The notes under the pieces: model-generated
Told to the model about the DNA's origin: nothing
The model's input: the letters and a program-made list of their open reading frames with translations, nothing else
Database searches by the model: none
Position numbers and translations under genes: made by a program
Assembly (NCBI RefSeq): GCF_017104965.1
Contig: NZ_JAAGPR010000016.1
Location: 62,001 to 126,000, forward strand
Origin: Paraburkholderia sp. Ac-20340
GTDB taxonomy: Bacteria; Pseudomonadota; Gammaproteobacteria; Burkholderiales; Burkholderiaceae
Direction: 5' to 3'
DNA: 64,000 nucleotides
Shown: in pieces, positions 34,176 through 42,441 of the stretch
Position numbering within the stretch: position 1 is the first letter of the stretch
Layout: the number at the start of each line of letters is the position of its first letter

Positions 34176-35117
34176 CTAGCCGTGGTGCAGATGCAGCAAA
34201 ATCAGCGTGAGCGTGACGAGCGAGCCTAGCGTCGAATGCAGGATCGTGCGGCCCGTTACGTGTGCTTCGCGGCGGTAGTACTCCGCGAGCATGAACGGCC
34301 CTGTGCCGGTGGGCAACGCGGCGAGCAGCACGGCCGTTTCCACCAGTTGCGGCGAAAGGCCGAACACGCGGTCCGCGAGCCACCACGTCAGCGCGGGCTG
34401 CGCCACCAGCTTCGACAGCGTGATCCACCACGACGATTCCGGCGGCGCATCGCTTTTCGCGCGGCGCTCGGCGAGGAATAGACCCAGGCTCACCAGCGCG
34501 CAAGGGCTGGCCGCGCCGCCCAGCAGCTTCAGGAAGGTCTCGGCGCTTGCGGGCATCGTCAGATGTGCGCCAGACGCAATCGCGCCCAGGGCGGGCGCCA
34601 CCAGCAGCGGATTGCGCATCAGCGAACGCGCCACCTTGATCAGCAACCGGTGCGGACGGCGCTCGCTTTGCAGGCCGGTTTCGATCAGCACAATGGCGAT
34701 GGCGAACAGCACGCACACCACGAGGATCGTGGCGATCGTCACGGGCGTGAGGCTCGACGGTCCGAACGCGATCATGCACAGCGGAAAGCCCACATAGCCC
34801 GTGTTCGGATACGCGGCGGCGAGGCCGTCGATACTCGCATCGGCGAGCGGGCGGCGCAGGAACAGGCGCACGGCCACCACGACCGCGAACACCACCAGGC
34901 CCGCGATGCCGAACGCCGCCAGAAATGCGGGCTGATACAGCTCGTGCCACGTTGCGTGCGCAAGGATATCGAACAGCAGCGCGGGCAGCGCCAGCCAGAC
35001 AACGAAGCGATTGAGTTCGGAGGCGGCCGCGGGGCCCAGCACGCCAAAACGGCGGCAGGCGAAACCGGCCAGAATCAGGCCAAAAACGGGAAGCAGGATA
35101 GAGACAGCGGAGAGCAT
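34176..35117 (-). CDS. AEC-family (auxin efflux carrier-like) transporter
   Basis: The 313-residue inner-membrane protein has about ten spans. YPNTGYVGFPLCMIAFG, with the central NTGYVGFP motif, marks the AEC superfamily, whose bacterial members move small carboxylates such as malate or malonate. ATG 35117 is chosen as the first start that gives the normal N-terminus (LPVFGLILAGF). The ribosome-binding site is unclear. It lies 71 bases after the DHA2 exporter on the same strand, but a common operon is uncertain. Confidence 0.85.
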   Translation of the reverse strand: MLSAVSILLPVFGLILAGFACRRFGVLGPAAASELNRFVVWLALPALLFDILAHATWHELYQPAFLAAFGIAGLVVFAVVVAVRLFLRRPLADASIDGLAAAYPNTGYVGFPLCMIAFGPSSLTPVTIATILVVCVLFAIAIVLIETGLQSERRPHRLLIKVARSLMRNPLLVAPALGAIASGAHLTMPASAETFLKLLGGAASPCALVSLGLFLAERRAKSDAPPESSWWITLSKLVAQPALTWWLADRVFGLSPQLVETAVLLAALPTGTGPFMLAEYYRREAHVTGRTILHSTLGSLVTLTLILLHLHHG

Positions 35118-35188
35118 CGGCGTAGCGGTAAAAGCGGCGCCGCGCTTCCTTGCGGAAAGGCGCGGCAGCGGTGAAGAAAGCGTGGCGG

Positions 35189-36736
35189 TCAGTCCATCGC
35201 CGCGTGGCTCGTATCGACGGCCGCGCCGCCGCCCGAAGGCCGGATCAGCACGAGCAGCGGAATCACGAGCAGCGTCGCGACAAACATCATCTTGAAGTCG
35301 TTGAGGTAGGCGATCATCGTCGCCTGCTGGGTGATCGACTGGTTGAGCACGGCGAGATCGTAGCGCGAACCCGCGGCGAGCATCGGCTGCATCATCGGGT
35401 TGAACGGCGTGACGTTGGCGGCGAGATCCGAATGCGCGATCTGCGTGCCGCGCGTCACAAAGGTCTGCACGATCGAAATGCCGATACTGCTGCCGATATT
35501 GCGCATCAGGCTGTAGGTGGCGGTGCCGTCGGCGCGCAATTGCGGCGTGAGCGTGGAGAACGTCAGCGCCGAAAGCGGCACGAACACGAAGCCCAGACCA
35601 AAGCCCTGCACCACGCCCGGCCACACGATATCCGACTCCGACAGCACGATCGTGTACTGCATCATCTGCCAGAGCGCGTAGGCGGAAACCACAAAGCCGA
35701 ACAGCAGCATGGCGCGCGCATCGACATGCTTGAGCAGGCGGCCCGCAATCAGCATGGCGATCATCGTGCCCGCGCCCGACGGCGCCGTCACGAGGCCCGT
35801 GGTGGCGACCGGATAACCCATCAGGTTCTGCAGCATCGGCGGCAGCAGCGCGCGCGTGGCGTATAGCACGGCGCCGATCACGAAGATGAAGAACGTGCCG
35901 GTGGCGAAGTTGCGGTCTTTGAGAAGCTGGTAGCGGAAGAAGGTGGTCGGCCCGGAACTGGCCGTATGCACCACGAAGAACGCGAACGCCAGCACGGAAA
36001 CCAGCGCCTCGATGCGGATCTCCAGCGAGCCGAACCAGTCGAGTTGCTCGCCGCGATCGAGCAAGGCCTGCAAGGCGCCGATCGCCAGCGCCAGCGTGGC
36101 GAAGCCGAATACGTCGAAACGCGTCTGACCGGCGCGTTCGCGCGCGGGCAGGAAGGTCGAGACGCCGAAGAACGCGAACACGCCCACCGGCACGTTGATA
36201 AAGAACACCCAGCGCCAGTTGTAGCTGTCGGTGAGCCAGCCGCCCAGCGTGGGCCCCAGCACCGGCCCGACCATCACGCCCATGCCCCAGACCGCCATGG
36301 CCTGTCCCTGACGCTCGCGCGGGTTGATGTCCAGCAGGATCGACTGCGAGAGCGGCACCAGCGACGCACCGAACACGCCCTGCAGCAGCCGCGACGCAAC
36401 GATCTCCCCCAATGTCTCCGACAAACCGCACAAGGCCGAAGCCACCGTGAAGCCCGCGATTGCCGCGCCCAGCAACTGCTTGACGCCGAAGCGGTCCGCG
36501 AGCCAGCCCGTGAGCGGCGTGGCAATGGCCGCCGCGACGATATACGAGGTCAGCACCCACGTGATTTCGTCCTGCGACGCCGATAGCGTGCCCTGCATAT
36601 GCGGCAGCGCCACATTGGCGATCGTGCTGTCGAGCGTCTGCATCAGCGTGGCGAGCATGATCGACAGCGTAATCATGCCGCGGTTCAGGGGCGCGGCCTC
36701 ACGTTGCGCGGCCGTGCCATGCGGGACTGCGGTCAT
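35189..36736 (-). CDS. DHA2-family MFS multidrug exporter (EmrB/QacA type)
   Basis: The 515-residue inner-membrane protein has about fourteen spans. The first two spans contain LDSTIANVALPHMQG and the loop motif GWLADRFGVKQLL; span 5 has the exporter motif GPVLGPTLGGWL. This group expels drugs and organic toxins, usually with an EmrA-type adaptor, which is not encoded beside it. It is divergent from a MarR-type regulator with a palindrome next to the start, so it is probably repressed by that protein. Confidence 0.91.
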   Translation of the reverse strand: MTAVPHGTAAQREAAPLNRGMITLSIMLATLMQTLDSTIANVALPHMQGTLSASQDEITWVLTSYIVAAAIATPLTGWLADRFGVKQLLGAAIAGFTVASALCGLSETLGEIVASRLLQGVFGASLVPLSQSILLDINPRERQGQAMAVWGMGVMVGPVLGPTLGGWLTDSYNWRWVFFINVPVGVFAFFGVSTFLPARERAGQTRFDVFGFATLALAIGALQALLDRGEQLDWFGSLEIRIEALVSVLAFAFFVVHTASSGPTTFFRYQLLKDRNFATGTFFIFVIGAVLYATRALLPPMLQNLMGYPVATTGLVTAPSGAGTMIAMLIAGRLLKHVDARAMLLFGFVVSAYALWQMMQYTIVLSESDIVWPGVVQGFGLGFVFVPLSALTFSTLTPQLRADGTATYSLMRNIGSSIGISIVQTFVTRGTQIAHSDLAANVTPFNPMMQPMLAAGSRYDLAVLNQSITQQATMIAYLNDFKMMFVATLLVIPLLVLIRPSGGGAAVDTSHAAMD

Positions 36737-36780
36737 CGTGGATTCGAATGAGGGGTTCGAAAGCGGGATTCTGAAAAATG

Positions 36781-36794
36781 ATAAGCATGCTTAT
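36781..36794. promoter_or_regulatory. MarR operator palindrome
   Basis: ATAAGCATGCTTAT is a perfect 14-bp palindrome 45 bases from the exporter start and 122 bases from the regulator start, followed at once by TATAC-like A/T sequence. A MarR dimer here would block both promoters. Confidence 0.7.
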
Positions 36795-36915
36795 TATACG
36801 AATCGGCCCCTGTTGCGCAATCGGAAAGAATCCGGCCTTTGCGCGGCGGATGCGCGTGCGCTGCAGTGCGTCCACCGGTGAAACGCCCACCCAGCCCGCC
36901 ACTTATAATCGCGGC

Positions 36916-37359
36916 ATGACTACCGACCTCGAACAACGCTTCGGCTTCTTGATCGTCGACGTGGGCCGCCTGTACGGCAAGCGCTACGACGAGCTGGCGA
37001 AGTCATCGCTGGAACTCACGCGCGCGCAGTGCCGCATGATTGCCTACCTCGCCCACTATGGCCCCATCAATCAGGCGAGCCTTGCCGAACGGCTCGAAGT
37101 CGCGCCGATTTCGGCCGGACGGCTGCTGGAACGTATGGAAGAAAGCGGCTGGGTGGTGCGCGAAGCGAACCCGGACGACCGCCGCGAGTTGCGGGTGAGC
37201 CTCACGCCCAAGGCGGCGGGCGTGCTCACGTCCGCGCGGCGGGTGGGCGACGAAGTGCAGGACGAAGCCCTGGCGGGCTTCACAGCGGAAGAGGCCGAGC
37301 AGTTCGGCGAGATGCTTCAGCGCGTGCGCGCCAATCTCGGTCTGCTGGTCGAGCGCTGA
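36916..37359 (+). CDS. MarR-family transcriptional regulator
   Basis: The 147-residue winged-helix regulator has the MarR core (about 30-100): LTRAQCRMIAYLAHYGPINQ, then AERLEVAPISAGRLLERMEE, and the wing DDRRELRVSLTPKA. It likely represses the divergent DHA2 exporter and itself, releasing DNA when a phenolic or drug binds. It ends just before a hairpin terminator. Confidence 0.9.
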   Translation: MTTDLEQRFGFLIVDVGRLYGKRYDELAKSSLELTRAQCRMIAYLAHYGPINQASLAERLEVAPISAGRLLERMEESGWVVREANPDDRRELRVSLTPKAAGVLTSARRVGDEVQDEALAGFTAEEAEQFGEMLQRVRANLGLLVER

Positions 37360-37368
37360 ATCGCAAGG

Positions 37369-37400
37369 CGCGCCGCGCTGTGAGCGGCGGCGCGTTTTTT
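37369..37400 (+). terminator. Rho-independent terminator after marR-like gene
   Basis: CGCGCCGC (37369-37376) pairs with GCGGCGCG (37387-37394), followed by six T residues. The T tract overlaps the stop codon of the convergent agmatinase-family gene. Confidence 0.75.
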
Positions 37401-38361
37401 ATTTGCCCGCAACCTTGCGCTGGCGCCACAGGCACAGCAGGTCGCTCGCGAGATGCGCGGCGGCCAGCGCCGTGATCTCGCTCTGATCGTAGGCGGGCGC
37501 GACTTCCACCACATCGGCGCCGATCAGGTTCACCGCCTCCAGACCACGCACGATCGCCAGCGCCTGCGCCGACGACAAACCGCCCGCCACGGGCGTGCCG
37601 GTGCCCGGCGCGAAAGCCGGATCGAGACAGTCGATATCGAAGGTGAGGTACGTTGGGCGCTCGCCCACGATCTCCAGAATGCGCTCGCGCGCGGCACGCG
37701 GGCCGTTTTCGTGCACCCACGCCGCGTCGAGAATATTGATGCCGAGGAAGTCGTCGTTCCACGTGCGGATGCCCACCTGCACCGACGTCTTCGGATCGAT
37801 CAGCCCTTCTTTGACGGCCTTGTAGAACATCGTGCCGTGATTGAGGCTGTCCGCATGATCGTCGGGCCAGGTATCGCAATGCGCGTCGAAGTGGATCAGC
37901 GAAAGCGGCTTGCCGTACTTTTCCGCGTGCGCAATCAACAGCGGATAGGTGATGAAATGATCGCCGCCGAACGTGAGCATCTTCGCGTTCGAGCGCAGGA
38001 TCGTGCGCGCATGCTCGATGATCGCGGGTTTGATCGAGAGCGGATTGTGGGCGTCGAACCAGCAGTCGCCGTAATCGGTCACGGCCAGCGTGTCGAAAGG
38101 GTTGAAGCCCCAGGGATAAGGATGCAGTTCCGCTAACTGCACACTGGCCGCGCGGATGGACGACGGCCCAAGTCGTGCGCCCGAGCGGAACGTGGTGGCG
38201 AGATCGAGCGGCACGCCGGAAATGGCCACGTCCACGCCGCTCAGATCGCGCGTGTAATTGCGGCGCATGAACGACAGCACGCCTGCGTAGGTGTTCTCGA
38301 TGGAAGAGCCGTAAAGCGCGCCGCGACGGATCGCGCCGTCGCCGTGGATCGTGTCGTTCAT
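37399..38361 (-). CDS. Agmatinase/guanidinobutyrase-family ureohydrolase
   Basis: The 320-residue enzyme has the binuclear manganese motifs of ureohydrolases: GGDHFITYP (His135), IHFDAHCDTW (Asp159, His161, Asp163) and TFDIDCLDPAFAPGTGTP near 235. It releases urea from a guanidino compound in the cytoplasm. Agmatine would give putrescine for the neighbouring pathway. However, it sits behind an aldehyde dehydrogenase of the guanidinobutyraldehyde type, so 4-guanidinobutyrate, giving GABA, is equally likely. It is the last gene of a minus-strand set with PuuR and the dehydrogenase. The 107-base gap upstream shows no clear terminator. Confidence 0.85.
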   Translation of the reverse strand: MNDTIHGDGAIRRGALYGSSIENTYAGVLSFMRRNYTRDLSGVDVAISGVPLDLATTFRSGARLGPSSIRAASVQLAELHPYPWGFNPFDTLAVTDYGDCWFDAHNPLSIKPAIIEHARTILRSNAKMLTFGGDHFITYPLLIAHAEKYGKPLSLIHFDAHCDTWPDDHADSLNHGTMFYKAVKEGLIDPKTSVQVGIRTWNDDFLGINILDAAWVHENGPRAARERILEIVGERPTYLTFDIDCLDPAFAPGTGTPVAGGLSSAQALAIVRGLEAVNLIGADVVEVAPAYDQSEITALAAAHLASDLLCLWRQRKVAGK

Positions 38362-38468
38362 GTGCGGGATAGTGTTATCGGGCCAGGCCCGTGTATTGAA
38401 GGGCGAACGTGGCGACGCGCCTGCACGCGCCGCCACGCAGACTGCCTTGGCGCAGACTTAATGCAAAC

Positions 38469-39959
38469 TTAGCGCAAACGCACGAGCGTCGACTTTAGTT
38501 CGGTGTACTTCTCAAGTGCATGCAGCGACTTGTCGCGACCGTTGCCCGATTCCTTGAAACCGCCGAACGGGAAATTCATGTCGCCACCTTCGTCGTAGCA
38601 GTTGACCCAAACCGTGCCCGCACGCAGACGGCGCGAAATCTCATGCGCGCTCGTGAGGTTCGAGGTCCACACTGCTGCGGCCAGGCCGTAGTCGCTGTCG
38701 TTGGCGATACGCACGGCTTCGTCGATCGTGCTGAACGTAATGACCGAGAGCACCGGCCCGAATATCTCCTCGCGAGCAATGCGATCGTCGTGATGCGTTT
38801 CGAACACGGTGGGCTCGACATAGAAGCCGCCCGTCGATTCGTTCACTCGCTCGCCGCCCATCAGCAGTTTCGATTCCTTGCGGCCCGCCTCGATATAACC
38901 GAGCACGCGCTCCATCTGGATCTTGTCGACGATTGCGCCCATCGACACGTTCGGATCGAGAGGATTGCCAGGCTTATACGCCTTCGCGGCTTCCACGAGC
39001 TTTGCTAGGAACACGTCCTTGATGTCGCGATGCACGAGCAGGCGCGACCCAGCCGTACACATTTCGCCCATGTTGTAGAAGATCGCGCCCGCTGCCGCGC
39101 TGGCCGCGCGGTCGAGATCCGGGCAGTCCGGCAGCACGATGTTCGGCGACTTGCCGCCCAGTTCGAGCCACACGCGCTTGAGGTTCGACTGACCCGCGTA
39201 CTGCATGATCTGCTTGCCGACGTTGGTCGAACCCGTGAAGGCGATGCAGTCCACGTCGCGATGCAGGCCCAGCAGCTTGCCCGGTTCACCGCCACCAGGC
39301 AGCACGTTGAATACACCGGCAGGAATGCCCGCTTCGTGCGCGAGTTGCGCCACGCGAATGGCCGTGAGCGGCGATTTTTCCGAAGGCTTGAGCACGACGC
39401 TATTGCCTGCCGCGAGCGCGGGGCCGAACTTCCACGACGCCATCAGGATCGGGAAATTCCACGGCACCACAGCCGCCACGACGCCGATCGGCTCGCGCGT
39501 GACGAGACCCACCAGATGATGATCGGCCGGCGCGACTTCGCCGCCCACCTTGTCGATGGCTTCCGCGAACCATTCCACGCAATAGGCCGCGCCCGGCACG
39601 TCCACCGAAGTGGTATCGCCGATAGGCTTGCCGGCGTCGAGCGTTTCGAGCAGCGAAAGTTCGTCGAGGTGCTCGCGCATGAGTGCGGCCCAGCGCTGCA
39701 GAATCGCTTTACGCGCGCGCGGATTCAGGCCCGCCCACACGCCTGCGTCGAAGGCACGGCGCGCCGCTGCAACGGCTGCATCGACATCTGCTGCGCCGCA
39801 ATCGGCCACGTTGGCGAGCACGCGGCCGTCGATCGGGCTCACGCAGTCGAAGGTGCGGCCCGAGTAGGCGTCGCGATACGCGCCGTCGATGAATGCGCGA
39901 CCTTCGATCGACAGCGTCGCGGCCTTGTCCTGCCAATAAGCGAGAGTTTTCTTTTCCAT
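38469..39959 (-). CDS. NAD(P)-dependent aldehyde dehydrogenase (PuuC/KauB-like)
   Basis: The 496-residue enzyme has the full aldehyde dehydrogenase fold: VVPWNFPILMASWKFGPAL at the cofactor site, FTGSTNVGKQI, the general-base Glu in WLELGGKSPNIV, and the nucleophile Cys301 in GEMCTAGSR. The preferred substrates by context are gamma-glutamyl-gamma-aminobutyraldehyde from the Puu route, 4-aminobutyraldehyde from the transaminase, or 4-guanidinobutyraldehyde. It is transcribed after puuR and before the ureohydrolase. Confidence 0.9.
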   Translation of the reverse strand: MEKKTLAYWQDKAATLSIEGRAFIDGAYRDAYSGRTFDCVSPIDGRVLANVADCGAADVDAAVAAARRAFDAGVWAGLNPRARKAILQRWAALMREHLDELSLLETLDAGKPIGDTTSVDVPGAAYCVEWFAEAIDKVGGEVAPADHHLVGLVTREPIGVVAAVVPWNFPILMASWKFGPALAAGNSVVLKPSEKSPLTAIRVAQLAHEAGIPAGVFNVLPGGGEPGKLLGLHRDVDCIAFTGSTNVGKQIMQYAGQSNLKRVWLELGGKSPNIVLPDCPDLDRAASAAAGAIFYNMGEMCTAGSRLLVHRDIKDVFLAKLVEAAKAYKPGNPLDPNVSMGAIVDKIQMERVLGYIEAGRKESKLLMGGERVNESTGGFYVEPTVFETHHDDRIAREEIFGPVLSVITFSTIDEAVRIANDSDYGLAAAVWTSNLTSAHEISRRLRAGTVWVNCYDEGGDMNFPFGGFKESGNGRDKSLHALEKYTELKSTLVRLR

Positions 39960-40086
39960 CAGGATGCCTCAATGATTGACGATCCATCCTGCGCGCCGCG
40001 CTTCGCGCCGCTTTGGAGAAGCGGCACACGATAGGCTGAGGCGGCACGACGAACCGGATATGCGCAGAAACGCGGGATGCGAAGCG

Positions 40087-40656
40087 TCAGAAAGTAGGCG
40101 GCGAATTCGCCGACACCACTTCGCAGACCTCGTTTGCGCTGGGATTGCGAAACCGGTGCGGGAAGCGACTTTCGAAGTAATAGCTGTCGCCGGGGTCGAG
40201 CAGCCAGGTGGTGCCGTCCACGGTCAGTTCGATCTGGCCCGCCACCACCACGCCGCCTTCGTGCCCCGCGTGCGAGAGCATTTCGGGGCCGGTATCGGCG
40301 AGCGGTTGATACACCTCGCGCAGGATGCCCATGTTGCGGTCCTTCACGTTCGCGCCCGCCAGATAGAGCTCGATGGCGTCGTTGCCGAGGTTCGGCATCT
40401 CGCCGCGGCGCGAGACCACGCTCGCGCCCTCGTTGAGATCAAATGTGAAGAATTCCGCGAGACTCATCGGGATGCATTCAAGCAACTTCTTGAGTGATCC
40501 TACCGAGGGACTGACGCGACTTTGCTCGATAAGCGAAATCGCACCATTCGTGACGCCCGCGCGCTTGGCCAGCTCGCGTTGCGACAAGCCATAACGCTTG
40601 CGTACGTAGCGCAGACGCGTGGCAACTTCAGAGGAAACAGAAACGGACTCGGACAC
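40087..40656 (-). CDS. puuR: PuuR-like regulator, XRE helix-turn-helix plus cupin
   Basis: The 189-residue protein has an XRE-type helix-turn-helix (about 10-65; LSQRELAKRAGVTNGAISLI) and a C-terminal cupin (about 115-185; HEGGVVVAGQIELTVDG). This is the PuuR layout; in E. coli PuuR represses putrescine catabolism and lets go when putrescine is present. Its place between the dehydrogenase/ureohydrolase arm and the divergent puuD-puuA arm supports the name. The start is uncertain: GTG 40656 gives the usual N-terminus of the group, while the frame stays open to GTG 40725. Confidence 0.85.
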   Translation of the reverse strand: MSESVSVSSEVATRLRYVRKRYGLSQRELAKRAGVTNGAISLIEQSRVSPSVGSLKKLLECIPMSLAEFFTFDLNEGASVVSRRGEMPNLGNDAIELYLAGANVKDRNMGILREVYQPLADTGPEMLSHAGHEGGVVVAGQIELTVDGTTWLLDPGDSYYFESRFPHRFRNPSANEVCEVVSANSPPTF

Positions 40657-40784
40657 GTTTGATGAACCGGTTGGGTCAGGAAATTCAGTGAAAGCGCACG
40701 CTGAAAAGACGACGGACAACAACACGGCGGTGCGGTGACGTGTTGAATATTCTAATCAGTTTGCTTTTTTTTGCGTCAGTACTA

Positions 40785-40853
40785 ACCCCTGTAAGTTATT
40801 CGAAATATAAATACAGTGCTGCATATTTCGTACTGCGCGACGTTTGCAGGGGT
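40785..40853. repeat. Nested inverted repeats upstream of puuR/puuD
   Basis: ACCCCTG (40785-40791) and CAGGGGT (40847-40853) enclose CGAAATAT (40801-40808) and ATATTTCG (40823-40830); CAGTAC (40777-40782) and GTACTG (40830-40835) form a third pair. All arms are perfect. It could be an operator cluster or a folded RNA. Confidence 0.6.
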
Positions 40854-40892
40854 CTTGGGGAAAGTGCTGACATAAAAAACGTAAAAAAATAA

Positions 40893-40920
40893 TTGACGGC
40901 CTTTTTGGCTCGTATATGCT
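40893..40920 (+). promoter_or_regulatory. Sigma-70 promoter for the puuD-puuA arm
   Basis: TTGACG (40893-40898), a 16-base spacer and TATGCT (40915-40920) make a good promoter reading toward puuD. The start of transcription would fall near 40927, leaving a leader of about 675 bases. A 16-bp palindrome, ACGCAAT-AC-ATTGCGT (40949-40964), lies just downstream and suits a repressor site. Confidence 0.55.
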
Positions 40921-41603
40921 GAAACACAGGTCGATCGAACGATGAAAAACGCAATACATTGCGTAGCAGCAAGCAATCAATGCTCAATACATCGAACGAC
41001 ACCTATGTGTGATGCCGGCAAGCGCAGTTTTCATGCCGTGCATCCAAATCAACCGTGATCAACACACCCAGTCGAGTGTAATTGTGAGAGTCCGTGGCCC
41101 TCTGGTGAGATGGGATCGAAGTCATGCGAGGTGTCTTCGCAGTGACTGCGCCGCCATCGCCGATGGCAGTAGCGGCAGGCTTGCCTCTCGTCCGCTTCTG
41201 TCCGTCTTCACAATCCTTTCCCGTCGGTCCGTCCGTCGCCATAACGCCGTCTCTGCACGCGCCTTCATTGCGGTGCATACCGACGAAGTCGCGTCGCTGC
41301 TGCCCTAGCGCCTCTCCTTCCTGCGCCGTTCGTTTCATTCGCCGTCGATCGCCTGCGAGTTGTCTTGCTGCGCGCGAACGATGTGGATGCGCACGCCTGA
41401 ACACCGTCGCGCCCCACACCGGCAGGAAACGAACCGCGTACATGATCTCCACGCGCAGCGCGATCCGTTAGCGCCGCTGCGCTCCGCATCTCAAGGTTTG
41501 CGGCCGTGTGTCCTGCACGGTTGCAAGGTCATGTCACGCCTGAAGCATCGCTGAAAACCGATTCAAATGCGTTGCGACAGGAAGAAGAAATAAGACGTTA
41601 GTC

Positions 41604-42410
41604 ATGCGAACCAAACCATTGATTGGAGTTACTGCCGATCGCACCATGATGGGGCCGCACGCGTCGCACGTGGCGGGCGAGAAGTACATCGCCGCCGCCG
41701 TGGACGGTTCGGACGGGCTCGCGTTCGTGCTGCCCGCGCTGGGCGAGCGGCAGGCTACGGCGGACATTCTGGACGCCGTGGACGGCCTGCTCTTCACCGG
41801 CAGCTACTCGAACGTCGAGCCGCATCGTTACGGCGGCCCGGCAAGCGCTGCGGGCACGCTGCACGATCCCGCACGCGACGCCACCACGCTGCCGCTGCTG
41901 CGCGCAGCCATCGACGCCGGCGTGCCGGTGCTCGCCATCTGCCGCGGCTTTCAGGAAATGAACGTGGTCTTCGGCGGCACGCTGCATCAGGAAGTGCACG
42001 CGGTGGAAGGCCTGCACGATCACCGTGAAAACAAGGCCGAGCCGCTCGAGACGCAATACGGTCCCGCGCACACCATCGCGCTGCTGGAAGGCGGTCTGCT
42101 GCACAAGCTCGCAGGCGGCGCACGCGAAGCGCAGGTGAATTCGCTGCACGGTCAGGGTATCGACACACTCGGTCACGGACTCGTTGCTGACGCAACGGCC
42201 GCCGACGGCCTGGTCGAAGCCATTACCGTTGCGGGTGCAAGCACTTTCGCGCTGGGCGTTCAGTGGCATCCCGAATGGCTGCACGCGCAAAACGCCCTTT
42301 CCACCGCTATCTTCCGCGCCTTTGGCGAAGCCTGCCGCGCCCGCATGCTGGCCCGAGCGCCGGGCGGGGCCGCACGCCAACCCGCTCGCGCGCACGCCGC
42401 GCAGGTCTGA
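41604..42410 (+). CDS. puuD: Gamma-glutamyl-GABA hydrolase
   Basis: The 268-residue class I amidotransferase-like hydrolase has nucleophile Cys113 in AICRGFQEMNVVFGG and the His222/Glu224 pair in VQWHPEW, completing the triad. It cuts gamma-glutamyl-4-aminobutyrate to glutamate and GABA, the last step of the Puu route, in the cytoplasm. It opens the plus-strand polyamine operon. A GGAAGAAG stretch lies somewhat far upstream of the ATG. The gene is followed at 31 bases by puuA. Confidence 0.88.
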   Translation: MRTKPLIGVTADRTMMGPHASHVAGEKYIAAAVDGSDGLAFVLPALGERQATADILDAVDGLLFTGSYSNVEPHRYGGPASAAGTLHDPARDATTLPLLRAAIDAGVPVLAICRGFQEMNVVFGGTLHQEVHAVEGLHDHRENKAEPLETQYGPAHTIALLEGGLLHKLAGGAREAQVNSLHGQGIDTLGHGLVADATAADGLVEAITVAGASTFALGVQWHPEWLHAQNALSTAIFRAFGEACRARMLARAPGGAARQPARAHAAQV

Positions 42411-42441
42411 CGCCGGCCCACACAGAATAGAGAGAACGAAC

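Larger units (their letters stand above)
40657..41603. other. Long divergent regulatory region puuR/puuD
   Basis: These 947 bases hold no gene I can support. The part at 40740-41000 is unusually A/T-rich and contains nested inverted repeats (40785-40853), a good promoter, a palindrome and two direct repeats, listed separately. The part at 41000-41590 is GC-rich with short open frames on both strands that lack ribosome-binding sites, and would form a very long puuD leader. Confidence 0.6.

Noticed and set aside
41003..41452. Minus-strand frame of 149 codons in the puuR/puuD gap
   Set aside because: No ribosome-binding site, no recognisable domain, Arg-rich composition; kept as non-coding leader sequence pending conservation evidence.
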